Shown here: positions 1 to 7,072 of the stretch, piece after piece
Numbering within the stretch: position 1 is the stretch's first letter
How the letters are laid out: every line of letters begins with the position of its first letter
Source of the DNA: MAG-120531 sp029242825
Lineage (GTDB): Bacteria; Bacteroidota; Bacteroidia; Flavobacteriales; Flavobacteriaceae
DNA length: 18,765 nt
Assembly (NCBI GenBank): GCA_029242825.1
Contig: JAQWTF010000096.1
Coordinates: 1 to 18,765 of the forward strand
Reading direction: 5' to 3'
Translations under genes and position numbers: made by a program
The notes under the pieces: generated by a model
Databases searched by the model: none
Told to the model about the DNA's origin: nothing
The model's input: only the letters and a program-made list of their open reading frames with translations

Positions 1-608
1 AGAGCGCAAAGGTACAAAATAAAATAGAATACATTTTGCAGGATATACTTTTGATAATTTCTTAATATTAAGATGCCCCCAATAAGCGTCACAGAGACAA
101 ATAAAAATAAGCTGCTGTAAAACAGAAGTCTAGCATTCAAAGGAATAAATGCGAATAATATATTTGCAGTAAATAAAATAACACTCCCGTAATTAAAGAA
201 GCTATTTTTCTTAAAAACAATTTCATTGAGCAATTTTTTGTTTCCAAACAGCCATCCATGTATGTTCTGAAGTATAGGTTTAATCACAACAAATCCAGAT
301 ACAAGCGCAAAGCAAGTCAAATAATTTATATAGGTTACAGATGAATTTTTAAGGAAAATAGGGGCAAAAAAGAAAAGGAATAGACTACAATTTATAACAG
401 CGAATAAGCCCCAAAGCCATTGAAAAGGATGGATAAAAGCTTGTTTTTTATTGTAAACAAAAACGAATCTGTTGTGGCTAATTAAATTAGAAAACGATAG
501 ATGCCTTTGCGGGTAAACTAGCTTTGAAAGGCTCATGAGCACTAAGGAGAGAAACAGCAATCCAATGGTCCAATCGGGTATGTGCTGAAATCTCAATTCA
601 AGTTCCAT
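1..608 (-). CDS. DUF4271 family membrane protein (3' end cut by window edge)
   Basis: An open frame of 202 codons starts at ATG 608-606 and runs off the left edge without a stop, so the C-terminus is missing. It starts MELELRFQHIPDW and has several hydrophobic segments (roughly residues 14-27, 70-90, 95-115, 148-165, 168-185), which indicates a polytopic inner-membrane protein. The visible end, YFILYLCAL, and the overall pattern match my memory of DUF4271, a Bacteroidetes family of unknown function often found next to uroporphyrinogen-III synthase; that neighbour would lie outside the window. Its first 16 bases overlap the 3' end of the GT39 gene, so the two are probably cotranscribed and translationally coupled. 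No function is assigned. Confidence 0.8.
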   Translation of the reverse strand, partial: MELELRFQHIPDWTIGLLFLSLVLMSLSKLVYPQRHLSFSNLISHNRFVFVYNKKQAFIHPFQWLWGLFAVINCSLFLFFFAPIFLKNSSVTYINYLTCFALVSGFVVIKPILQNIHGWLFGNKKLLNEIVFKKNSFFNYGSVILFTANILFAFIPLNARLLFYSSLFLFVSVTLIGGILILRNYQKYILQNVFYFILYLCA

Positions 609-2311
609 GTCGCTAATTTGTGTGAGTTAGCCCCCAATAAAAAAGGCATTGAATTGGCGGAAATGCTTAGTTTGAAATAGCCCATACTTAAATCACTATC
701 TTTTAGATGGTATTTGCCTTTAAGGGTGACTGTTTCTCCGGGCATGACTATTTTATTGAGATTGTTAGTTGCTACAGAGCCAGTTTTTTTTGAAACAAGC
801 TCAATAGCCTCAAATTCAGAAAGGTATTGGAATTGCTTGTATTCATTGAGAAAAGCAAGCCCGAAACGGATTTCCTGAACAGGAATTTGGAAAGAATATG
901 GATTTTGTAACTCAAAAACAAGGCTGTTGTCTTTGGCTTGAATCAACACAATTTTTAATTGACTGTAAGGCTTGAATGAGGAGATCCATGTTCCGTAATA
1001 GGGAACAGCTTTAGCCTTTTCAAAAGAAAAATCAGCTGGAATATTATCTATGCCGCTTACAGAATCTTTGGTAATGTAGGCTACTTTTTCCCCAAGGACA
1101 GCTGTTTCAGAACCATCAATGTTGTATTGGTTTTGCCGGTAGTCAATCGCATTTAGAGAGTAAGTGTCACCTCCGGTGTAAAAGGCATACATGGGGGCAT
1201 TTCTATAGGAATTCTCAAAGACCACTTTATGATCTCCTACCACCTCTTTTAAAGCTGTGGTCCATGCCTTGTTGCCGTGCGCCTCGTAAGAAATAGGCAA
1301 TAAGGGCTCATATACAAGTCCTATTCTCAAAAATACAATCAGAAAGATATTGATCCAGCCACTGATCCATAATTTTCTTTTGAGTTTTGGATTTGCCATA
1401 AGCGCCTCAAAAACAAGTAGCGCAGCGGGAATACAAATCACCACCATCCATTGGGTTTGAATACGTCTGTTAAAACTCGAAATAAAGAAAAACAACAGAA
1501 CGGTAACAATCACCCCGAACAAACTTTTTTTAAGAGGAGTGTCTCTAGGCTCAGAAAAGAGTGTTTTGTATATATATGGAAAGCAAAATCCAAAAATGGC
1601 CGCAAGATTAATAAAATAGCCCAATCCAAAGTCAAAGAAGTCGTAGGCCCTATTAGGCCTTTCAAATAGGTGGTAAGCTACCGAGACAAAATCATTGGAA
1701 TACAACCAATATAAATGTGGGCTGTACGCTACAAGACTCACTCCAACCGCTGCCCAGGCATATTTGTTTTTTAGTAAACTAGGGACTCCAACTAAAACAC
1801 CAACAATCACTAGTACCGCATGGTATTTGCTGTACATGAGTGCAGCCATCACTAAACCTAGAGCAATACTTAAGCCCCAGTTAGGCCCTTTAAAAAATGA
1901 CTTCAGCAGATAAAAAAGCAAGGCTGTAAAAAAGAGTAGCGGCGTATCTGGTAAGGTAAAAAAACCATAGGCATTTAAGAGGGTCATGGAACTCAACAAG
2001 ACAAAAAATGCCCCAATATGGTGTTTTTTATGTGTCTTGGAAACAGTGTTCCAAATTAAAACATAGACTCCTAAAGTACTTAAAACCCCAATGATTCTAA
2101 CGCCTAAAGTTCCTTTAAAAAATAAATTTCCCAAGGCAATCATGGCTGCTACCATTGGGGGGTGGTCAAAGTAACCCCAATCTAGTTGTTTGGAAAAATA
2201 CCAATAATAAGCCTCGTCATAAATAAGCTCAGTGAAAATAGCCTGAAGGGTATTGGCTAAACCAATAAGGATAATAATCCCCCAAAAAAGCTTTTGTTTA
2301 TTCCCTTTCAT
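593..2311 (-). CDS. ArnT/PMT-like GT39 family integral membrane glycosyltransferase
   Basis: This 572-residue protein is probably an inner-membrane glycosyltransferase using a polyprenyl-phosphate sugar donor. After the first membrane segment (residues 9-27) comes an acidic pair, D32-E33, in LIYDEAYYWYFS, followed by GYFDHPP (46-52); the first periplasmic loop of GT39/PMT and ArnT enzymes carries a similar catalytic Asp-Glu. About ten further hydrophobic segments run to near residue 335. A soluble C-terminal region of about 230 residues follows, as in ArnT-like enzymes. ATG 2311 lies about 18 bases after a good -7 box (2329-2336). The divergent neighbour is a polyprenol-phosphate-mannose synthase, which fits it as donor supplier. 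The acceptor (protein, lipid A or glycan) cannot be read from sequence. Confidence 0.85.
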   Translation of the reverse strand: MKGNKQKLFWGIIILIGLANTLQAIFTELIYDEAYYWYFSKQLDWGYFDHPPMVAAMIALGNLFFKGTLGVRIIGVLSTLGVYVLIWNTVSKTHKKHHIGAFFVLLSSMTLLNAYGFFTLPDTPLLFFTALLFYLLKSFFKGPNWGLSIALGLVMAALMYSKYHAVLVIVGVLVGVPSLLKNKYAWAAVGVSLVAYSPHLYWLYSNDFVSVAYHLFERPNRAYDFFDFGLGYFINLAAIFGFCFPYIYKTLFSEPRDTPLKKSLFGVIVTVLLFFFISSFNRRIQTQWMVVICIPAALLVFEALMANPKLKRKLWISGWINIFLIVFLRIGLVYEPLLPISYEAHGNKAWTTALKEVVGDHKVVFENSYRNAPMYAFYTGGDTYSLNAIDYRQNQYNIDGSETAVLGEKVAYITKDSVSGIDNIPADFSFEKAKAVPYYGTWISSFKPYSQLKIVLIQAKDNSLVFELQNPYSFQIPVQEIRFGLAFLNEYKQFQYLSEFEAIELVSKKTGSVATNNLNKIVMPGETVTLKGKYHLKDSDLSMGYFKLSISANSMPFLLGANSHKLATWNLN

Positions 2312-2328
2312 TCCTATGGATTAGTGCG

Positions 2329-2336
2329 CAAATTTA
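2329..2336 (-). promoter_or_regulatory. Bacteroidetes -7 promoter element for the GT39/DUF4271 operon
   Basis: The minus-strand sequence is TAAATTTG, an exact match to the TAnnTTTG consensus of the Bacteroidetes housekeeping sigma factor. It lies 17 bases before ATG 2311. A TTG on the minus strand at 2359-2361 is a possible -33 element with a 22-base spacer, slightly longer than usual. Confidence 0.55.
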
Positions 2337-2436
2337 CAAATAATTACTGCAGGGCTTTCAATTTGTAATCACATTTACAACCTATAAAAAAAACATAAAT
2401 CCCTAGTTTCTTACTCATTTTACGCCTTTTATGTCC

Positions 2437-2444
2437 TATTTTTG
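2437..2444 (+). promoter_or_regulatory. Bacteroidetes -7 promoter element for the mannose synthase/dihydroorotase operon
   Basis: TATTTTTG matches TAnnTTTG exactly. It decides the start of the downstream gene: an in-frame TTG at 2442 lies inside this box and would precede transcription initiation, so ATG 2463 is the better start. The resulting leader would be only about 12-15 bases. No clear -33 TTTG is visible. Confidence 0.55.
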
Positions 2445-2462
2445 CGCTTAAAGAAGCCTTTC

Positions 2463-3191
2463 ATGTCCAATAGACTTGTTATTATTCCCACCTATAATGA
2501 GATTGAAAACATTAGCCAAATCATTGCGGCTGTTTTTGAACTTCCCCTAGATTTCCACGTTCTGATTGTAGACGACGGATCTCCTGATGGTACAGCAACA
2601 CAAGTAAAATCCCTCCAAAGCAAGTACCCTGGAAAGCTATTTATAGAAGAAAGAACCGGCAAAGGAGGCTTAGGTACTGCTTATATTCACGGATTTAAGT
2701 GGGCTTTAAAAAAACAGTACGACTACATTTTTGAAATGGATGCAGATTTTTCTCATCCACCAAAGGACCTTATAGCTCTATTTGAAGCCTGCGAACAAGG
2801 CGCAGATCTATCTGTAGGCTCTAGGTATAAAAAGGGAATTAATGTAGTGAATTGGCCTCTATACAGAATTTTAATCTCCTACGGAGCTTCTTTTTATGTA
2901 AAACTTATTACAGGAATGAGGGTACACGACCCAACCGCAGGATTTGTCTGTTACACCAGAAGCGTTTTAGAAGCCATTCCTTTAGATCGGGTACGATTTG
3001 TGGGTTATGCCTTCCAAATAGAAATGAAATTTAGGGCACATGTTTTGGGTTTTGTCATTGAAGAGGTTCCAATTGTTTTTAAAGATAGGGAGTTGGGAAA
3101 GTCAAAGATGAGTAGCGCCATAGTTGGCGAAGCCATTGTGGGCGTTTTAAAGCTCAAATGGCAAAGTATTTTTAATAAAAATAATTTTTAA
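2463..3191 (+). CDS. Polyprenol monophosphomannose synthase (GT2, Dpm1-like)
   Basis: This enzyme probably transfers mannose from GDP-mannose to polyprenyl phosphate on the cytoplasmic face of the inner membrane. The 242-residue protein has the GT2 nucleotide-binding start VIIPTYNEIENI (6-17), an aspartate pair in VDDGSPDGT (36-44), RTGKGGLGTAY (64-74), the metal-binding EMDADFSHPP (91-100) and SRYKKG (120-125). It ends after the catalytic domain, so it resembles the soluble Dpm1 type rather than versions with C-terminal membrane anchors. ATG 2463 was chosen because an upstream TTG falls inside the -7 box. The stop codon is followed after one base by the dihydroorotase ATG, so they form one operon. 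The sugar could be another hexose; mannose is the family default. Confidence 0.9.
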   Translation: MSNRLVIIPTYNEIENISQIIAAVFELPLDFHVLIVDDGSPDGTATQVKSLQSKYPGKLFIEERTGKGGLGTAYIHGFKWALKKQYDYIFEMDADFSHPPKDLIALFEACEQGADLSVGSRYKKGINVVNWPLYRILISYGASFYVKLITGMRVHDPTAGFVCYTRSVLEAIPLDRVRFVGYAFQIEMKFRAHVLGFVIEEVPIVFKDRELGKSKMSSAIVGEAIVGVLKLKWQSIFNKNNF

Positions 3192-3192
3192 A

Positions 3193-4530
3193 ATGGGGTA
3201 TACAATTATAAAGAATGGAACTTTAGTCAATGAGGGTTTGGCCTTTCAGGCCGACGTCTTAATCAAAGACCACTTTATTGAAAAGATAGGTAAAGATCTT
3301 TCTCATCCCAATGCTACTGTAGTAGAGGCAAATGGCATGTGGGTGTTGCCAGGAATTATAGACGATCAAGTCCATTTTAGAGAACCGGGTCTTACGCATA
3401 AAGGCACTATATATTCGGAGAGTAGGGCAGCTGTAGCAGGAGGCATAACGACCTTTATGGAACAACCAAATACCAACCCACAAACCACAACAATTGAAGC
3501 CTTAGAGGCTAAGTTTGCTTTAGGAGCACAAAGCTCCTTTGCCAATTATGCTTTCCCGTTTGGCGGGACCAATGACAATTTAGAGGAATTAAAGCGTTTG
3601 GATAAAAACGCTACTTCTAATGTAAAGTTATTTTTGGGATCCTCTACCGGGAATATGCTCGTAGACAACCAAAAAGTACTTGAAGGTATTTTTAGAAACA
3701 CCGAATTGGTGATTTGCACCCATTGTGAAGACGAAGGGACCATTAGGGCAAATATGGCCGCTTTTACGGAGCGTTACGGTGAAGACATTCCTATGGATGC
3801 CCACCCTAAAATTCGCTCAGAAGAAGCCTGTTATTTGTCTTCCTCAAAAGCCGTTGCACTGGCTAAAGAAACTGGCGCAAGGCTGCATGTTTTTCACCTC
3901 TCTACTGCGAAAGAAACGGCCTTATTTAGAAATGACATTCCTTTAAAAGACAAAAAAATTACGGCAGAGGTGTGTTTGCATCACCTTTGGTTTTCACAGG
4001 AGGATTATGCAGAAAAAGGAAGCTTAATTAAATGGAATCCAGCGGTTAAAACAGCCAATGACAGAGCGGGTTTATGGGAGGCCTTATTAGATGATCGCAT
4101 AGATATAATCGCAACAGATCACGCCCCCCATACTTTAGAAGAAAAACAGCAGAAGTATGCCAAAGCACCTTCTGGAGGCCCACTTGTACAGCATGCTTTG
4201 GTGGGAATGTTAGAGAAGGTAGACCAAGGCGTACTTTCTTTGCCAACCATGGTTCAAAAAATGTGTCACAATCCTGCTATTCTTTTTGACATAGACAGGC
4301 GAGGCTATTTAAGAGAGGGCTACTATGCAGACTTGGTTTTGGTAAAACCCAACAGCCCCTGGACTGTAGGTGCTGAAAATATTGTCGCCTTATGTGGCTG
4401 GTCTCCTTTTACAGGGACACGTTTTTCAAATAGCGTTCACAAAACTTTTGTCAATGGGCATTTGGCTTATGACAACGGATTGATAAGTGATCACAAAAAT
4501 GCCATGAGGCTTAATTTTAACAGAGACTAA
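3193..4530 (+). CDS. pyrC: Dihydroorotase (pyrimidine biosynthesis)
   Basis: The enzyme interconverts carbamoyl-aspartate and dihydroorotate in de novo UMP synthesis. Length is 445 residues, typical for the amidohydrolase-type enzyme. Visible active-site elements: GIIDDQVHFREPG (54-66, with H61 and R63), K145 in NVKLFLGSSTGNM (likely carboxylated metal-bridging lysine), H177 in THCED, H235 in FHLST and D309 in ATDHAPH. The first His of the usual HxH metal motif is Gln59. As I recall it, the Porphyromonas gingivalis enzyme, whose structure was solved, has the same Gln, so this is a lineage trait and not decay. The gene is packed one base from the upstream gene and one base from the downstream lipoprotein gene. 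Confidence 0.95.
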   Translation: MGYTIIKNGTLVNEGLAFQADVLIKDHFIEKIGKDLSHPNATVVEANGMWVLPGIIDDQVHFREPGLTHKGTIYSESRAAVAGGITTFMEQPNTNPQTTTIEALEAKFALGAQSSFANYAFPFGGTNDNLEELKRLDKNATSNVKLFLGSSTGNMLVDNQKVLEGIFRNTELVICTHCEDEGTIRANMAAFTERYGEDIPMDAHPKIRSEEACYLSSSKAVALAKETGARLHVFHLSTAKETALFRNDIPLKDKKITAEVCLHHLWFSQEDYAEKGSLIKWNPAVKTANDRAGLWEALLDDRIDIIATDHAPHTLEEKQQKYAKAPSGGPLVQHALVGMLEKVDQGVLSLPTMVQKMCHNPAILFDIDRRGYLREGYYADLVLVKPNSPWTVGAENIVALCGWSPFTGTRFSNSVHKTFVNGHLAYDNGLISDHKNAMRLNFNRD

Positions 4531-4531
4531 T

Positions 4532-4891
4532 ATGAAGCAATTGTTCTTTTTTGCCCTGCTTACTTTTGGACTTTCTTGCAGCAACCAAGTGGTGCCTAAA
4601 CCAGAAAAAGTATTGTCTTTGGATCAAATGGAATCTATAGTATATGACATGGCCGTGTTAAATGCAGCAGTAACAGCAGACAGGTCTCAGTTCAAAGAAC
4701 AATCTATTACTCCATTGGGGTACATTTATAAAAAGTACGATATAGACAGTACAGTGTACGCTCAAAATGACTTGTATTACGCCTCAAAGCCATTGCAATA
4801 CGAAATTATATACCGTAGGGTAGAGAAACGCCTACAGGCCTTAAAAACTAATTACGACGAGGCAGCTAAAGCTTCTAGCGCTCTGGAATAA
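4532..4891 (+). CDS. DUF4296 family small lipoprotein
   Basis: This 119-residue protein has a lipoprotein signal (KQLFFFALLTFGLSC, lipidated Cys16 predicted), then a helical domain. LSLDQMESIVYDMAVLNAA (29-47) and YIYKKYDIDSTVYAQ (64-78) followed by a YYAS element are the pattern I recognise as DUF4296, a Bacteroidetes family of unknown function commonly next to dihydroorotase. Residues after Cys16 (SNQVVPK) are not acidic, so it lacks the surface-export signature described for some Bacteroidetes lipoproteins and probably stays in a periplasm-facing leaflet. It is the last gene of the operon, and its stop lies 11 bases from the convergent stop of the SDR gene. Confidence 0.85.
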   Translation: MKQLFFFALLTFGLSCSNQVVPKPEKVLSLDQMESIVYDMAVLNAAVTADRSQFKEQSITPLGYIYKKYDIDSTVYAQNDLYYASKPLQYEIIYRRVEKRLQALKTNYDEAAKASSALE

Positions 4892-4902
4892 TTGAAGTTC
4901 CT

Positions 4903-5910
4903 TTAGGGAGTATTGTTTTTAAATAGCTTACAACATTCTGTGATTACTTTTTTAATAGGGGTATATTCCATAGGTAACATTTGACTGGATTTATTGGAAT
5001 CGTAAAAATCTCTAGATCTGAGCCCTTTTAGGGTGTGTTTTGTTATTTTTCTGTCACCCTTTAAAAACAAACCCTTAATAAAATCCAAGCGCCAAAGGAT
5101 TTCAAGGACCCAAAAAGGCAGTTTATAGGTTGGTTTTTTTAACTTAAATCCATCTGCCATATATTCAAATAGCTCCTGGTATGAAATATTTTCTGACACG
5201 CATATGAAACGTTCTCCCCATTTTTTTGTTCTAACACTTAGCAGCATGGCGTTCACAACATCCTTAACTCCAACGAAACCTGAGCCACCAGGAAAATAGA
5301 ACGGACTGCCTTTTTGAGCAAATGAAAACAATTTACCACTCCCTTTTTTCCAAAATCCAGGACCTAGAATTACACCGGGGTTTATAATAGTGGCAGAAAG
5401 TCCTTCCCAAATACCCCTCCATACTTCTAGTTCTGCTTGATACTTTGTAAGGGCGTATACATTTGGATCGCTAATGTTCCAATCCGTCTCCTCTGTGATG
5501 TGTTTTTGGGTATCTGATTTTCCAAGTGCAGCAATGGAACTCACATAACAAAAAGCACTCACCTTGTAGTCTAAGGCAAGATTAACCATATGAGCTGTTC
5601 CAGTAACATTGACAGATTTAAGGGTTTTGTATGCACTGGGATCAAAAGAGATGTGGGCAGCACAGTGATATACCGTGTTAACTTTTTTAAAAGCAATGCG
5701 GAGTCCCTCTAGGTCCAATATATCTCCAAGGACCCATTCTATGGTCTTATAGCGAGCTAAGTTAAGGTCTCCGTATGAAATAAACAATTTCTTTACGGCC
5801 TCTAATCCTTTTGCATCTCTGTAAATAGCCCTACACAGCTGACGGTCTTCACATAGGCTAAAAAGAAGATGGGCACCTACCAAGCCGGTACCTCCAGTAA
5901 CGAGTATCAT
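4903..5910 (-). CDS. SDR-type NAD-dependent epimerase/dehydratase family protein
   Basis: The 335-residue protein is an extended short-chain dehydrogenase/reductase. The N-terminus MILVTGGTGLVGAH carries the Rossmann glycine motif GGTGLVG (6-12). GDILD (62-66), YHCAAHIS (81-88), the VSSIAALG strand (123-130) and the catalytic Y152-x3-K156 pair in YALTKYQAE are intact, as is the NPGVILGP substrate-domain motif. The C-terminal part, with aromatic patches and no clear membrane span, resembles members acting on sterol-like, dihydroflavonol-like or nucleotide-sugar substrates. The substrate cannot be named. It is divergent from the acyl-protein synthetase with 39 bases between ATGs, so the two may belong to one pathway. 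Confidence 0.85.
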   Translation of the reverse strand: MILVTGGTGLVGAHLLFSLCEDRQLCRAIYRDAKGLEAVKKLFISYGDLNLARYKTIEWVLGDILDLEGLRIAFKKVNTVYHCAAHISFDPSAYKTLKSVNVTGTAHMVNLALDYKVSAFCYVSSIAALGKSDTQKHITEETDWNISDPNVYALTKYQAELEVWRGIWEGLSATIINPGVILGPGFWKKGSGKLFSFAQKGSPFYFPGGSGFVGVKDVVNAMLLSVRTKKWGERFICVSENISYQELFEYMADGFKLKKPTYKLPFWVLEILWRLDFIKGLFLKGDRKITKHTLKGLRSRDFYDSNKSSQMLPMEYTPIKKVITECCKLFKNNTP

Positions 5911-5915
5911 ATTCT

Positions 5916-5923
5916 CAAAATTA
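5916..5923 (-). promoter_or_regulatory. -7 promoter element of the SDR gene
   Basis: The minus strand reads TAATTTTG, an exact TAnnTTTG match, ending five bases before ATG 5910. A transcript from here would have almost no leader. It sits back to back with the oppositely oriented box at 5938-5945. Confidence 0.5.
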
Positions 5924-5937
5924 CGTTTTTTATTCCC

Positions 5938-5945
5938 TATTTTTG
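5938..5945 (+). promoter_or_regulatory. -7 promoter element of the LuxE-like gene
   Basis: TATTTTTG matches TAnnTTTG exactly and ends four bases before ATG 5950, predicting a leaderless or near-leaderless message. Only 14 bases separate it from the divergent -7 box, so two polymerases could hardly bind at once. No clear -33 TTTG is visible for either promoter. Confidence 0.5.
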
Positions 5946-5949
5946 CCCC

Positions 5950-6987
5950 ATGAAAGCTATTTTTCCTACTCCTTTTTCTTTAGAAAATACCCAAGAGGTA
6001 TTTAAAGCCTATGCGTTGGAATTATTTGCATTTCAATATAAATACAATGCGGTATACCATGAATTTTGCAGCTTACTCAAAAAGACTCCTGAGCAAGTTC
6101 AAACCATTGAGGACATTCCCTTTTTACCTATTTCATTCTTTAAGACCCACCAGGTGATTACTCAGAAGCCTCTTGAACCGGCAACAGTTTTTCCTGATAC
6201 TGAATCTGTAGATAAAAATACAGGGTCGGCTTTTTGTTTTACTTCTAGTGGTACTACTGGATCTGAAACATCAAAGCATTATGTTCCCGACCTATCGCTT
6301 TATGAAGCCAGTTATATGGCCGCTTTTGAGATTTTTTATGGCCCTGTAGAAAACTACTGTGTATTGGCTTTATTGCCTGCATATTTAGAGAGGGAGGGAT
6401 CTTCTTTAATTTATATGGCAGAAGATCTCATTGCAAAAAGCGGCCACCCTCAATCTGGTTTCTACCTACATAATCATGAAGCGCTCCATAAAACTTTATT
6501 AGAATTAGAGTCCAAAAACACGCCTGTATTTTTGATTGGGGTTTCTTTTGCTTTACTAGATTTTAGCGAAAAATATTCCATGTCTTTAAAAAATACTATT
6601 GTGATGGAAACTGGTGGCATGAAAGGCAGGCGAAAAGAGATGATCAGGGAGGCGCTTCACGAAAATTTATCTAAGGGTTTTGGCGTTTCTAAAATTCATT
6701 CAGAATACGGAATGACAGAGCTTCTATCTCAGGCCTACTCCAAAGGAGACGGTATTTTTAACACCCCTCCATGGATGAAAATACTGATCAGAGATACGGA
6801 AGACCCTTTTAATTATGTGGGTCACAGAAAAACAGGAGGTGTTAACGTCATTGATTTTGCCAATATACATTCTTGTGCATTTATTGCCACCCAAGACCTA
6901 GGAAAGACTTTTAAAAACAAAGGCTTCTCTATCTTAGGTCGTTTTGATAATGCCGCTATTAGGGGTTGTAATTTATTGGTACCCTAG
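5950..6987 (+). CDS. LuxE-like acyl-protein synthetase / acyltransferase
   Basis: This 345-residue protein resembles LuxE acyl-protein synthetases, which activate a fatty acid with ATP and carry the acyl group on a cysteine. It has the adenylate-forming P-loop-like SSGTTGSETSKH (99-110), the later YGMTELLSQAY (253-263) and RGCNLLVP at the extreme C-terminus; Cys340 is in about the place of the LuxE acyl-accepting Cys (my inference). PFLPISFFKTHQV (57-69) is also typical. The frame can be extended upstream to 5869, but that would cross the SDR gene and both promoters, so ATG 5950 is chosen. No LuxC or LuxD reductase lies nearby. The divergent SDR protein is the only candidate partner. The substrate is unknown. 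Confidence 0.8.
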   Translation: MKAIFPTPFSLENTQEVFKAYALELFAFQYKYNAVYHEFCSLLKKTPEQVQTIEDIPFLPISFFKTHQVITQKPLEPATVFPDTESVDKNTGSAFCFTSSGTTGSETSKHYVPDLSLYEASYMAAFEIFYGPVENYCVLALLPAYLEREGSSLIYMAEDLIAKSGHPQSGFYLHNHEALHKTLLELESKNTPVFLIGVSFALLDFSEKYSMSLKNTIVMETGGMKGRRKEMIREALHENLSKGFGVSKIHSEYGMTELLSQAYSKGDGIFNTPPWMKILIRDTEDPFNYVGHRKTGGVNVIDFANIHSCAFIATQDLGKTFKNKGFSILGRFDNAAIRGCNLLVP

Positions 6988-7072
6988 ATTTTTGCCCAAT
7001 ACTAACTTAGGTATTTACTGTAATCTAATTTTAAAGAGGGTTTTTGTATGAGGAGGATAGTGTTCTAAAACC

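Noticed and set aside
1451..1913. Two 72-codon plus-strand open frames inside the GT39 gene
   Set aside because: They are antisense to clear membrane-protein coding sequence and show no family features.
2442..2462. TTG start extending the mannose synthase by seven codons
   Set aside because: The TTG lies within the TATTTTTG promoter box, so it would not be in the message; ATG 2463 gives the standard N-terminus.
5869..5949. 27-codon N-terminal extension of the LuxE-like protein
   Set aside because: It would run through the SDR gene and both divergent promoters; the family N-terminus begins at ATG 5950.
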